NCBI GenBank assembly: GCA_038237665.1
Contig: JBBRYK010000003.1
Span: 11,966 to 75,965 of the forward strand
Direction of reading: 5' to 3'
Length of the DNA: 64,000 bases
Source of the DNA: JBBRYK01 sp038237665
Lineage (GTDB): Bacteria > Actinomycetota > Thermoleophilia > Gaiellales > Gaiellaceae
Below, piece after piece: positions 17,108-25,047 of this stretch. How positions within the stretch are numbered: the first letter of the stretch is position 1; each line of letters begins with the position of its first letter. The notes beneath the pieces are model-generated. The model was not told the DNA's origin and ran no database searches. It worked only from the letters and a program-made list of their open reading frames with translations. A program made the position numbers and the translations under genes.

Positions 17108-17182
17108 TCCGAGAGGGCCATCGCTGTCCGGGCCCCCCATCTTCTCCAGGCGCTCCGCTGCTTCTGCCTCGCCGGCTTCGCC

Positions 17183-18358
17183 GTGCTCTCGGACGAGGTC
17201 GAGCGCGGCGCGGAGATCCCGTTCGCCTTCGAGGCCCACGCGTCGCCCGGACGGCCGTCGCTCTACGAGTACCGTCCGCTCGTCCGCGGCCATGTGGAGG
17301 CCCGCGCCGATCCGCTTTCCCATCTCCGCGACGCGCGCATCGCCCTCCACGAGCTCGCCTGCGAGCCGGCCGCGGCCATCTTCGCCCGCGCCCACGGGGA
17401 CACCGAACTGAGCGAGGAGGAGGCGCTCTTCCGGACTGTCCTCCTGCCGTTGCTCGTTTCGACCGCCGAGGCCTGCGGCGGTTACGACTGGGACGACGGA
17501 GCCTTCGAGCGCGCCTACCTCGACCTGGAGCACTCGCTCTTTCGCGAGCGGCGGGCCTACGCCGCCGTTGCCCCGGTGGTCGGTCTCTCCCTCGGCACGC
17601 CTGTCGAGTTGGGGCCGGGCCTGCGTGTTCGGCCGGCGGCCGCGGGCGAGCTCGCCGCCCACTGGCCCGAGGCCCAGGGGCTGCTGCCGGCGGATTTCGG
17701 CCGGGAGCCCGACCGGCTGTGCCTGCTCGAGCTCGAACGCGATCTACCGTCGAGCGATCCCGAGCCGCCCGATTCGCCGGGCGAGCTGGCGGACGCGGTG
17801 ACCGCGCTTCGCCTGGCCACCGCGGGAGCGATCGCCGCCGGCCCCGTCCTGTTCGAGCGCCTGGACTGGCGGCCGTTCGGGGTGAGGCCCGTCCTTCCGA
17901 TTGCCGCCACCCAGCCGGTAGGCGAGCCGATTCGCCTCGACCGGGTACGGGGCCAGCTCGCCCGCGATCTGCTCGAGCGGCTCGCGCCGGCCGACGACGA
18001 TCCCGATCTGGCCGAGGCTCTCGACCGGTGGGAGCTGTCGCTCTATCAGGGTGAGCCGTTCCGCTCCGAGCAGTTGCGCGAGTCGCTCGTTGCTCTCCTC
18101 GGCGGATCCGACGGCGTCTGGGCAGCGGGCGTCAGGGCAGCGGCACTGCTCGGCGAGAGCGGGGGAGAGCGGGCGGAGCTCCTCCTGCGCCTGCGGGACG
18201 AGCAACCGGATCCCGACACGGTTCGCCGGGCGCTCGTCGAGGTGCTCATGCACGGCGACCGGCCCGGTCTCGTGCGTTCGCTCGACGATTCGCTGCTCGG
18301 AATCCGGCCCCGTCCGGTCGGCTACTTCGCCGCCAGGGCCGCCGCGCTCGCGAGCTGA
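17183..18358 (+). CDS. Conserved hypothetical protein, 391 residues
   Basis: I do not recognise this protein. It is soluble, rich in Arg, Glu, Leu and Ala, with no signal peptide, membrane helix or nucleotide-binding motif. Segments such as RPSLYEYRPLVRGHVEAR, ARIALHELACEPAAAIFA and YDWDDGAFERAYLDLEHSLF alternate beta and helix; the C-terminal ~100 residues are helical. GTG at 17183 is the first canonical start, but the frame stays open upstream to the nei stop at 17107 and the intervening codons (APHLLQALRCFCLAGFAVLS) look protein-like, so the true N-terminus may lie earlier with a non-canonical start. It follows nei on the same strand and may be co-transcribed with it. Confidence 0.72.
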   Translation: MLSDEVERGAEIPFAFEAHASPGRPSLYEYRPLVRGHVEARADPLSHLRDARIALHELACEPAAAIFARAHGDTELSEEEALFRTVLLPLLVSTAEACGGYDWDDGAFERAYLDLEHSLFRERRAYAAVAPVVGLSLGTPVELGPGLRVRPAAAGELAAHWPEAQGLLPADFGREPDRLCLLELERDLPSSDPEPPDSPGELADAVTALRLATAGAIAAGPVLFERLDWRPFGVRPVLPIAATQPVGEPIRLDRVRGQLARDLLERLAPADDDPDLAEALDRWELSLYQGEPFRSEQLRESLVALLGGSDGVWAAGVRAAALLGESGGERAELLLRLRDEQPDPDTVRRALVEVLMHGDRPGLVRSLDDSLLGIRPRPVGYFAARAAALAS

Positions 18359-18413
18359 AAACCGGCACAAAACCGGCACAGACCCGTCACACCTCCGCCG
18401 CTACGGTGAGCGT

Positions 18414-18680
18414 ATGGATGAAGCCAGGCGCGTGCTCGACCGGCTCGATCGGATCGAGGCCCTCCACCGTGGCGACGCCTCGCCGCTGCTCATCCTCGGC
18501 GAGCTGCAGCAGCTCCTCGCAGAGGCCGAGGCGTGGGGGCGGGCCGAGGGGGCCCGGGCCGACCGCGCCCAGATCGCGGTCCGCCGGGTTCGCGACGCCC
18601 TCGAACGCGGTCGACCGTCCGCCGGGCCGCAGCCGAGCCACTCGGGTGGGCCACCGAGGAGAGAGGAGGCGACGGTGTAA
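18414..18680 (+). CDS. Small helical hypothetical protein
   Basis: An 88-residue protein starting MDEARRVLDRLDRIEALHRG. Residues 1-68 are predicted as a long amphipathic helix or coiled coil (LLILGELQQLLAEAEAWGRA), followed by a short Pro/Ser/Arg tail. The start is the ATG at 18414 in a 55-bp gap after the previous gene; the stop is TAA. Codon use matches the neighbours, which supports it as real. No family recognised. It lies 154 bp upstream of parA on the same strand. Confidence 0.6.
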   Translation: MDEARRVLDRLDRIEALHRGDASPLLILGELQQLLAEAEAWGRAEGARADRAQIAVRRVRDALERGRPSAGPQPSHSGGPPRREEATV

Positions 18681-18834
18681 CGCGGAGGCGCCATGTCAGG
18701 GCAAAAGGCGGCCTTCCCGCGGAAGGTCTCGTCGGAGGACTTTGGTAGCCTGACCCGAAAGACGAGTCCGGATGGGGCTCGCTCGGCTACTTCCACGCCC
18801 GAATCTTCGGTCGCAGACCGCGAAAGGACCGACA

Positions 18835-19608
18835 TTGGCCACGGTCATGGCCTTCGCCAACCAGAAGGGCGGAGTGGCGAAGACGACGTCGACCCTGAAC
18901 CTCGGTGTCGCCTTCCGCGAGCTGGGCCTGAAAGTCCTGTGCATCGATCTCGATCCGCAGGGCAACCTGACCATGAGCCAGGGACTGAACCCGGACGACA
19001 TCGAGCGCTCGATGTTCGACGTCCTCGTCCACAAGCTGCCGCTCGAGGAGATCGTCCACACCGGTGAGATCGATCTCGCCGTCTCCTCCATCGACCTGGC
19101 CGGAGCCGAGCTCGCGCTCTCGAGCATGATCGGCCGCGAGCGCGCGCTCGAGAAGGCGCTGCTCTCCGTGAAGGCGCACTACGACTACATCCTGATCGAC
19201 ACGCCGCCGTCGCTCGGCCTGCTGACGATCAATGCGTTGGTCGCCTCCGACGGGGTGATCGTCCCCGTCCAGTGCGAGTACCTCTCGCTGCGCGGCCTCG
19301 TCCAGCTCGAGAACACGCTGACGATGATCCGCGAGAACCTGAACCCGAACGTCGAGATCGTCGGGATCCTGCCGACGATGTTCGACCGCCGGACACTGCA
19401 CTCGCGCGAGGCGATCGAGATCCTCGAAGAGAATTTCGGCGACCTGGTGTTCAACACCAGAATCCGCAAGACGATCCGCTACGCCGAGGCTCCTGTGAAG
19501 GGGAGCTCGGTCCTCAAGTACGACCCCACCGGTAGCGCGGCCGACGCGTACCGCATGCTCGCGAAGGAGGTGCAGAAGAATGCCGCGAAAGCGCGCCAGC
19601 ATGCGTGA
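18835..19608 (+). CDS. parA: ParA/Soj-family partitioning ATPase
   Basis: A 257-residue Walker-type ATPase with the deviant Walker A motif FANQKGGVAKTTSTLNL near residues 7-23, the Walker A' region CIDLDPQGNLT and the Walker B stretch YDYILIDTPPSLGLLTIN. Such proteins dimerise on ATP and bind DNA nonspecifically to position chromosomes, plasmids or protein complexes. TTG at 18835 is preferred because AAAGGA precedes it by seven bases; the ATG at 18847 is an alternative. No parB gene follows. Instead the stop lies 29 bp inside an ftsZ-like gene, so the two are translationally coupled, pointing to a role in placing the division protein rather than in classic parABS segregation. Confidence 0.9.
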   Translation: MATVMAFANQKGGVAKTTSTLNLGVAFRELGLKVLCIDLDPQGNLTMSQGLNPDDIERSMFDVLVHKLPLEEIVHTGEIDLAVSSIDLAGAELALSSMIGRERALEKALLSVKAHYDYILIDTPPSLGLLTINALVASDGVIVPVQCEYLSLRGLVQLENTLTMIRENLNPNVEIVGILPTMFDRRTLHSREAIEILEENFGDLVFNTRIRKTIRYAEAPVKGSSVLKYDPTGSAADAYRMLAKEVQKNAAKARQHA

Positions 19609-20947
19609 GGGGCCGCTCGCAGAGCTCTTCAAGGCGACCGAGGCAGCACAGAAGCAGGCCGGGCGTTCCGAGGACGAGTCCGCGCGGCCGGCGATCAGGC
19701 CGGTCGAGGAGCCGGTCGAGGAAACGGTCGAGCACGTTCCGGAGTTCGAGAGCCGTGCGGAGCCGGAGCCTGAGCCCCCGCCCGAACCTGCCCGGGTGGA
19801 ACCGCTCCGTCCGGTAGAGCAGGAGCCCGAGCGGCCGGTGCGCCGGTTCGCGGAGGCGCTGCCGGAGCCCGCACCGCGCCTGCACCGGGTGCCGCGGGCC
19901 GAGTCGGCTGCATACCTGGCGGTCATCCGCGTGGTGGGCGTCGGCGGAGCCGGCCTGAACGCGGTCGACCGGATGATCGACGCCGGCATCTCCCAGGTCG
20001 AGTTCATCGCCGTCAACACGGACATCCAGCAGCTCCAGATGTGCGACGCGCCGGTGAAGATCCATATCGGTCGCGAGCTGACGGAGGGTCTCGGGTCGGG
20101 CGCTGACCCCGACCTCGGGCGCCGCGCAGCCGACGAGGCGTACGACCAGCTCAAGCGCGCATTGCGCGGATCGGACATGGTCTTCGTGACCGCCGGCGAG
20201 GGTGGCGGAACCGGCTCGGGTGCCGCGCCGGTCGTTGCCCGCATCGCTCGAGAGCTGGGCGCACTGACGGTCGGGATCGTGACGATGCCGTTCCGCTTCG
20301 AAGGCACGCGCCGCAAGGCGCAGGCCGACGCAGGCGCGAAGGAGCTCCGCGAGGCCTGCGATACGACGATCATGATTCCGAACGACCGTCTGCTCGAGGT
20401 GCTGGATCGAACGACCTCGATGCTCGACGCGTTCAAGGTTGCCGACGACGTCCTGCGCCAGGGCGTGCAGGGGATCTGCGACCTGATCACCATGCCCGGC
20501 CTGATCAATCTCGACTTCGCCGACGTGCGGACGATCATGAGCGAGGCCGGCTCGGCGCTGATGGGCATCGGCTTCGCCACCGGCGAGAACCGCGCGCGAG
20601 AGGCGGCCGAACGGGCGATGCGCTCACCGCTGATCGACACCGAGATCGTCGGTGCGCGCGGGATTCTGCTCTCGGTCGCCGGCGGCGAGGATCTGTCGCT
20701 CTTCGAGGTGAACGAGGCCGCGGAGGTCGTGCGCCAGGGCTCGACCGACGAGACGAACATCATCTTCGGCGCGACCGTCGACGAGCGGCTCACCGGACAG
20801 GTGTGGGTGACGGTGATCGCGACAGGGCTGGGCCAGCCTGGCCGGCGGTCGAGTGCGACGACCTCGCCATCGGCCTCGCTGTCGGGTTCGCCGTCGGCGC
20901 CCGCTCCGGTCGACGACGAGCTCGAGCCGCCCAGCTTCCTGCGCTGA
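19580..20947 (+). CDS. ftsZ: FtsZ tubulin-like division GTPase with N-terminal extension
   Basis: A 455-residue FtsZ. The core starts near residue 110 (AVIRVVGVGGAGLNAVDRMI) and has the GTP-binding signature TAGEGGGTGSGAAPVVARIA, the T7 synergy-loop region INLDFADVRTIM and the conserved C-terminal tail ELEPPSFLR that in other species binds FtsA/SepF/ZipA-type partners. Unusual is the ~105-residue N-terminal extension: a basic start (PRKRASMREGPLAELFKATE) then an acidic Pro/Glu-rich linker. The ATG at 19580 has a strong GGAGGTG and overlaps parA by 29 bp. It sits outside a dcw cell-wall cluster, so it could be a second FtsZ or the sole one relocated beside parA. Confidence 0.93.
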   Translation: MPRKRASMREGPLAELFKATEAAQKQAGRSEDESARPAIRPVEEPVEETVEHVPEFESRAEPEPEPPPEPARVEPLRPVEQEPERPVRRFAEALPEPAPRLHRVPRAESAAYLAVIRVVGVGGAGLNAVDRMIDAGISQVEFIAVNTDIQQLQMCDAPVKIHIGRELTEGLGSGADPDLGRRAADEAYDQLKRALRGSDMVFVTAGEGGGTGSGAAPVVARIARELGALTVGIVTMPFRFEGTRRKAQADAGAKELREACDTTIMIPNDRLLEVLDRTTSMLDAFKVADDVLRQGVQGICDLITMPGLINLDFADVRTIMSEAGSALMGIGFATGENRAREAAERAMRSPLIDTEIVGARGILLSVAGGEDLSLFEVNEAAEVVRQGSTDETNIIFGATVDERLTGQVWVTVIATGLGQPGRRSSATTSPSASLSGSPSAPAPVDDELEPPSFLR

Positions 20948-21030
20948 TGCTGATTCTCGCCTTGCGACTGGTCGTGCCTGTGACGCTCGCGGTGCTGGTC
21001 GTCGTCTCGGCACACGCCGCGACCCCGTAG
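20947..21030 (+). CDS. Tiny hydrophobic peptide coupled to ftsZ
   Basis: An ORF of 27 codons (MLILALRLVVPVTLAVLVVV then SAHAATP) starting at the ATG that overlaps the ftsZ stop as TGATG. Nearly all of it is one hydrophobic segment with a signal-peptide-like AHA end. The stop/start overlap hints at translation, but the length is minimal and no relative is known to me, so it may be chance. Confidence 0.3.
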   Translation: MLILALRLVVPVTLAVLVVVSAHAATP

Positions 21031-21060
21031 CTCAAAACCAGGGCGTTACCCTTGGGCCGC

Positions 21061-22632
21061 ATGCGGGGTGCGGTTGCAGCAGGCCATCCGCTGACGGCGG
21101 AGGTTGGCGCGCAGGTCCTTCGGGAGGGCGGCAACGCCGTGGACGCCTGCATCGCCGCCGCGGCCGCATCGTGGGTGGCCGAAAGCCCGCTGACCGGGCC
21201 GGCGGGGGGAGGGTTCCTGCTCGTCCACCGAGCACGAGATCGATCCGACCGGCTGATCGACTGCTTCGTCACCGTCCCCGGGCTCGGCGCCCGGCGTTCC
21301 GCGAAGGCGGAGATGGAGACCGTCGACATCGACTTCGAGGGCGGCGAGAGTTCGCAGGTGTTCCGGATCGGTGCAGCGTCGGCCGCGGTGCCCGGCGCGG
21401 TCGCCGGGCTCGCCGCCGCGCATGCGCGGTATGCCTCGCTGCCGTGGGCGCGCCTCCTCGAGCCCGCGATCGGGCTGGCGCGTGAGGGTCTCGAGCTCAC
21501 CAGGCCGCAGGCCTACCTCCACGCCATCCTCGATCTGATCCTCCGGCACAACCCCGAGGGGCGGAAGGTGTACGGCCGTGGCGGAGAGCGACTCGGTCCG
21601 GGCGACATCCTTCGGCTTCCGGACCTCGCCGCCACCCTCGAGCGGCTCGCCGAGCACGGCCCCGAGGACCTCTATCGCGGGGAGCTTGCGCGACGGATCG
21701 TCGACTACCTGGGGCAGCAGGGCGCGCTGCTCGGCGCACGCGACCTGGCGGAGTACCGGGTTGTCTGGCGGCGCCCGATCCGATCGTCCTTCCAGGCGCA
21801 CGAGTTCGTCTCGAACCCGCCGCCGTCGTCGGGTGGAGTGCTGATCGGCTACGGGCTCCGCCTGCTCGACGACGCCGGCCGGAACGGTGGTCCGGGCAGC
21901 GCGGAGGCGATCGCGCTGCTCGTCGAGGTGATGCGCGAACAGCAGCGGGTGCGGACGCCGCGGTTCACGGCCGACCTCTACCGAGGAGGGCTGGCTCGGC
22001 GGCTCTACGCCGACGAGGCGGTGCGTGCCGCGGTGAAACGAATCGCCGCGAGGCGACCCGGCGTCTCGGAGGCCGCGGCCCCGGGCGGGACCACGCACAT
22101 CTCGGTCGTCGACGCCGCAGGGAACGCCGCGTCGCTCTCGGCCTCGCTCGGCTCCGGCTCGGGGGCGATCGTGCCCGGCACCGGCATCCACCTGAACAAC
22201 ATGCTCGGGGAATACGACCTGGCGCCGGCGGGCGGGCTCGCCCGTCCCGGTCGGCGGCTGACGAGCATGATGGCCCCCTCAATGGTGCTTCGGGAAGGCC
22301 GGCCGCGCCTCGTCGTCGGCTCTGCCGGCTCGGTCCGGCTGCGCGGCGCGATCATGCAGATCGTCGTCAACGTGGTGTCGCACGGCCTGCCGGTCGCGGA
22401 CGCGATCACCCAACCCCGGGTGCACGTCGACGAGCCGCACGTGCACTGTGAGGGCGGCATCGGACAGGAGGAGCTCGACCGGCTCGAGTCGTGGGGCTAC
22501 GACGTCGTGCGCTGGCGGCGCCGGAATCTCTTCTTCGGCGGCGCCGCTGGCGTCGAGCTGCGCGACGACGGCTCGCTGGCCGCCGCCGGCGACCCCCGCC
22601 GTGGCGGCGACGGGCTCGTGGTCGAGGCCTGA
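21061..22632 (+). CDS. Gamma-glutamyltransferase family protein
   Basis: A 523-residue Ntn-hydrolase of the gamma-glutamyltransferase family. The autoprocessing/nucleophile site is GGTTHISVVD (about residue 345), where the Thr becomes the N-terminal catalytic residue of the small subunit after cleavage. Upstream features are VLREGGNAVDACIAAAAASW and GPAGGGFLLVH. Downstream, GTGIHLNNMLGEY and TSMMAPSMVL match the substrate-binding segments. No signal peptide is evident, unlike enterobacterial GGT, so it may be cytosolic or a cephalosporin-acylase-like relative. Starts at ATG 21061; an in-frame TTG at 21052 is less likely. The stop is followed within 10 bp by a GGTGCCAGG repeat. Confidence 0.9.
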   Translation: MRGAVAAGHPLTAEVGAQVLREGGNAVDACIAAAAASWVAESPLTGPAGGGFLLVHRARDRSDRLIDCFVTVPGLGARRSAKAEMETVDIDFEGGESSQVFRIGAASAAVPGAVAGLAAAHARYASLPWARLLEPAIGLAREGLELTRPQAYLHAILDLILRHNPEGRKVYGRGGERLGPGDILRLPDLAATLERLAEHGPEDLYRGELARRIVDYLGQQGALLGARDLAEYRVVWRRPIRSSFQAHEFVSNPPPSSGGVLIGYGLRLLDDAGRNGGPGSAEAIALLVEVMREQQRVRTPRFTADLYRGGLARRLYADEAVRAAVKRIAARRPGVSEAAAPGGTTHISVVDAAGNAASLSASLGSGSGAIVPGTGIHLNNMLGEYDLAPAGGLARPGRRLTSMMAPSMVLREGRPRLVVGSAGSVRLRGAIMQIVVNVVSHGLPVADAITQPRVHVDEPHVHCEGGIGQEELDRLESWGYDVVRWRRRNLFFGGAAGVELRDDGSLAAAGDPRRGGDGLVVEA

Positions 22633-22638
22633 CCGAGT

Positions 22639-22662
22639 GCCGGTGCCAGGCACGGTGCCAGT
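22639..22662. repeat. Two copies of a 12-bp NNCGGTGCCAGG unit
   Basis: Just after the gamma-glutamyltransferase stop, CGGTGCCAGG (22641-22650) is followed by CACGGTGCCAGT. The same 12-bp unit recurs four times in tandem at 32391-32438, also directly after a stop codon. Confidence 0.6.
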
Positions 22663-22713
22663 CACCGCTCTGGATGGCTGTCACAGGACGCGCGCTGAAG
22701 CGTCCATGAAGCC

Positions 22714-23256
22714 ATGAAGGATTTCCTCATCCGCCGAGCCACGCCCGCTGATGCGCAGGCCCTCGTCGAGCTCGGACAGGCGGTCGGGGGTGAGCCGGAG
22801 GGCTGGCTGATCTCGGACTCCACCTGGCGCGGCGTCTCCGACGAACGCCGGTACCTGCGCGCGGTGCGGCGGTTCTCACATGCGGCAGTCTTCGTCGCCG
22901 AAGCGGAGCCCGCCGGAGTGGTCGGACGGCTCTCGATCGCCCGCGACGACCACCCAGCCAGCAACCACGTGGCCGACCTGGGGCTGATGGTCGCCGCGAC
23001 CCATCGCCGCCGTGGCATCGGCCGAGCGCTGTTGGAGGCCGCCGTCGACTGGGCCCGCGAGTCGGGCGTCCGCAAGCTCGAGCTGCACGTGTTCCCGCAC
23101 AACGAGCCCGCGATCGCCCTCTACGAGCGGTTCGGCTTTCGCCAGGAGGGCTACAGGCGGTCCCACTATCGCCGCGGCCCGAACTACGTCGATGCGGTCC
23201 TGATGGCCTACGACGTCGAGTCGCCCTCGCCGCCGTTCTCCGGGCCCGGCAGCTGA
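22714..23256 (+). CDS. GNAT-family N-acetyltransferase
   Basis: A 180-residue GNAT acyltransferase. The acetyl-CoA pyrophosphate-binding motif A is VAATHRRRGIGRALLEAAVD (R/QxxGxG/A near residue 95-105), and motif B is HNEPAIALYERFGFRQEGYR. The start is ATG at 22714. Substrates of this family range from protein N-termini to small amines and cannot be read from sequence. The 3' end runs 49 bp antisense into the LON-domain gene, an unusually long convergent overlap for this window. Confidence 0.9.
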   Translation: MKDFLIRRATPADAQALVELGQAVGGEPEGWLISDSTWRGVSDERRYLRAVRRFSHAAVFVAEAEPAGVVGRLSIARDDHPASNHVADLGLMVAATHRRRGIGRALLEAAVDWARESGVRKLELHVFPHNEPAIALYERFGFRQEGYRRSHYRRGPNYVDAVLMAYDVESPSPPFSGPGS

Positions 23257-23873
23257 GGCCTGCGGTCGACCTTCCCGTTTCCTGAAGCCCGTTCCCGTAC
23301 CTGCCGCTCGAGCTTGAGGCCCTGGACGACGACGTCGAAGAGATCCGCCAGACGGACGAGCCGCTCGCGCTCCGAACAGAGCTCGAGGATCTCCTGCTTC
23401 AGCTCGGGCCCGAAGTCGACGCGGGCGGCGAGCTCGAACGAGAGCAGGCCCGAGCTCGCGTCGGGCTCTTCCACCTCGTCCGTCTCGGTCACTTCGACGA
23501 GCTGGCCGAACACCTGGAGCGCTCGGTCGATCTCGCCGGCCTCCGGCGGGTCGTCGTCGTCCTCTACCGGCTCGACCTCGCCCGTCCGGAACGACCGCCC
23601 TTCCGTCTCGGCAACGATGCGGAAGCGCTCGCGCCCTTCGATCAGGATGTTCAGCCGGCCGTCGTCGAACGTCTGCAGCACCTGGACGACCGCTGCGCGG
23701 GTGCCGACATCGCGCGTCCCGTCCTCATCGGCCAGCACGAGCCCGAACTCGAGCTCCAGGTCGAGGCACTCGGCGATCAGCTCCTTGTACCTGGGCTCGA
23801 AGATGTGCAGCGGGATCCGCTCGGTCGGAAACAGGACGAGCTTCAACGGGAAGAGCCCTAGTTCGTCACTCAC
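23208..23873 (-). CDS. LON N-terminal (substrate-binding) domain protein
   Basis: A 221-residue protein made of a Lon protease N-terminal domain without the AAA or protease domains. Diagnostic segments are LGLFPLKLVLFPTERIPLHI, FEPRYKELIAECL and GRLNILIEGRERFRI. The C-terminal half is acidic then helical (EPVEDDDDPPEAGEIDRALQ, LKQEILELCSERERLVRLAD). Stand-alone proteins of this kind (sometimes called the LON-substrate-binding or PUA-like family) have no established role. Start is taken at GTG 23873, where the domain begins; weak ribosome binding site. It diverges from hisC at 23917. Confidence 0.85.
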   Translation of the reverse strand: MSDELGLFPLKLVLFPTERIPLHIFEPRYKELIAECLDLELEFGLVLADEDGTRDVGTRAAVVQVLQTFDDGRLNILIEGRERFRIVAETEGRSFRTGEVEPVEDDDDPPEAGEIDRALQVFGQLVEVTETDEVEEPDASSGLLSFELAARVDFGPELKQEILELCSERERLVRLADLFDVVVQGLKLERQVRERASGNGKVDRRPQLPGPENGGEGDSTS

Positions 23874-23916
23874 CACCGAAAAGGTACTGGCCGACGGCCA
23901 AAGGTAGAGTCCCCGC

Positions 23917-25047
23917 GTGTCCGGCTCTTTCACGGAGGTCGCGGACAGCTTCTTCCGCCCGGCGCTTCACGGTCTCGTCCCCTACGAGCCCGGAAAGCCG
24001 GTCGAGGAGGTTCAGCGCGAGCTCGGGCTCGACCGCGTGGTCAAGCTGGCCTCGAACGAAGGACCGCTTGGGCCCTTTCCGGAGGCGCTCGAAGCGCTGG
24101 AGCAAGGTGCGCGGGAGCTCAACCGCTATCCCGACGGCGGCGCATATCGGCTCCGTGCGGAGCTCGCGGATCGGCACGACGTGCGCTTCGAGGAGGTCAT
24201 CGTCGGCGCCGGCGCAGACGGGCTGATCGACTGTCTCTGCCAGGCGTCGCTCGAGCCGGGCGACGAGACGGTCTTCGGGTGGCCTTCGTTCGCGAGCTAT
24301 CTGATCGACACGGTCAAGCAGGGCGCCGTTCCTCGCCAGGTCGCCCTCCGCGACCACCGCTACGACCTGGAGGCCATGCTCGATGCGGTCTCGGTCCGGA
24401 CGAAGCTCGCGTTCATCTGCCACCCCAACAACCCGACCGGAACGAAGAACACGCGCGCCGAGTTCGACGCGTGGTTCGGCGCCGTGCCCGAGCACGTCGT
24501 GACCGTCATCGACCAGGCCTATTTCGAGTACGTGGACGATCCCGACTATCCGGACGCGGTCGAGGAGTATCTGAAGCAGGGTCACCGCGTCGTCGTTCTG
24601 CGCACGTTCTCGAAGATCTACGGCCTCGCGGGTCTCCGGGTCGGATACGCGTTCGGCGCGCCCTCCGTGATCACGGCGATCGCCAAGGTCCGGCGTGCCT
24701 TCGACGTCTCACAGCAGGCCCAGGTCGCTGCTGTTGTCAGTGTGGGCAATGAGGCGGAGCTCGACCGCCGCCGCCGCGCCAATCTCGAGGGCCGGGGCCA
24801 GCTGGAAGGCATCCTTCGCTCGCACGGCCTCGAGCCGGCCGGCCCCGCGGTGGCGAACTTTCTCTACGCCGAGGTCGGCGACGACTCGCGGCCGTTCTTC
24901 GAGGGGCTGCTTCGCGAGGGCGTGATCGTTCGGCCGCTGCACGGCTTCGGCGCGCCCGGTGCGGTGCGGATCACGGTCGGAACGCCCGTCGAGAACGCGT
25001 TCCTCGACCGCGCGCTCGGGCAGATCGGCACGTCCGCCGCCGCGTGA
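23917..25047 (+). CDS. hisC: Histidinol-phosphate aminotransferase
   Basis: A 376-residue fold type I PLP aminotransferase that converts imidazole-acetol phosphate to histidinol phosphate. The lysine that binds PLP is in LRTFSKIYGLAGLRVGYAFG; other signatures are KLASNEGPLGP, HPNNPTGT and the C-terminal arginine region APGAVRITVGT. Start is GTG at 23917. It is not in a his operon here. It is followed by an MFS gene overlapping by GTGA at 25044, so it probably leads a transcription unit running through MFS, meaB and ilvA. Side activity on other amino acids (aromatic) is possible in this family. Confidence 0.9.
   Translation: MSGSFTEVADSFFRPALHGLVPYEPGKPVEEVQRELGLDRVVKLASNEGPLGPFPEALEALEQGARELNRYPDGGAYRLRAELADRHDVRFEEVIVGAGADGLIDCLCQASLEPGDETVFGWPSFASYLIDTVKQGAVPRQVALRDHRYDLEAMLDAVSVRTKLAFICHPNNPTGTKNTRAEFDAWFGAVPEHVVTVIDQAYFEYVDDPDYPDAVEEYLKQGHRVVVLRTFSKIYGLAGLRVGYAFGAPSVITAIAKVRRAFDVSQQAQVAAVVSVGNEAELDRRRRANLEGRGQLEGILRSHGLEPAGPAVANFLYAEVGDDSRPFFEGLLREGVIVRPLHGFGAPGAVRITVGTPVENAFLDRALGQIGTSAAA

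Noticed and set aside
18787..21015. 742-residue minus-strand frame opposite parA and ftsZ
   Set aside because: Composition biased to Ser/Arg with no domain; parA and ftsZ are unmistakable on the plus strand.
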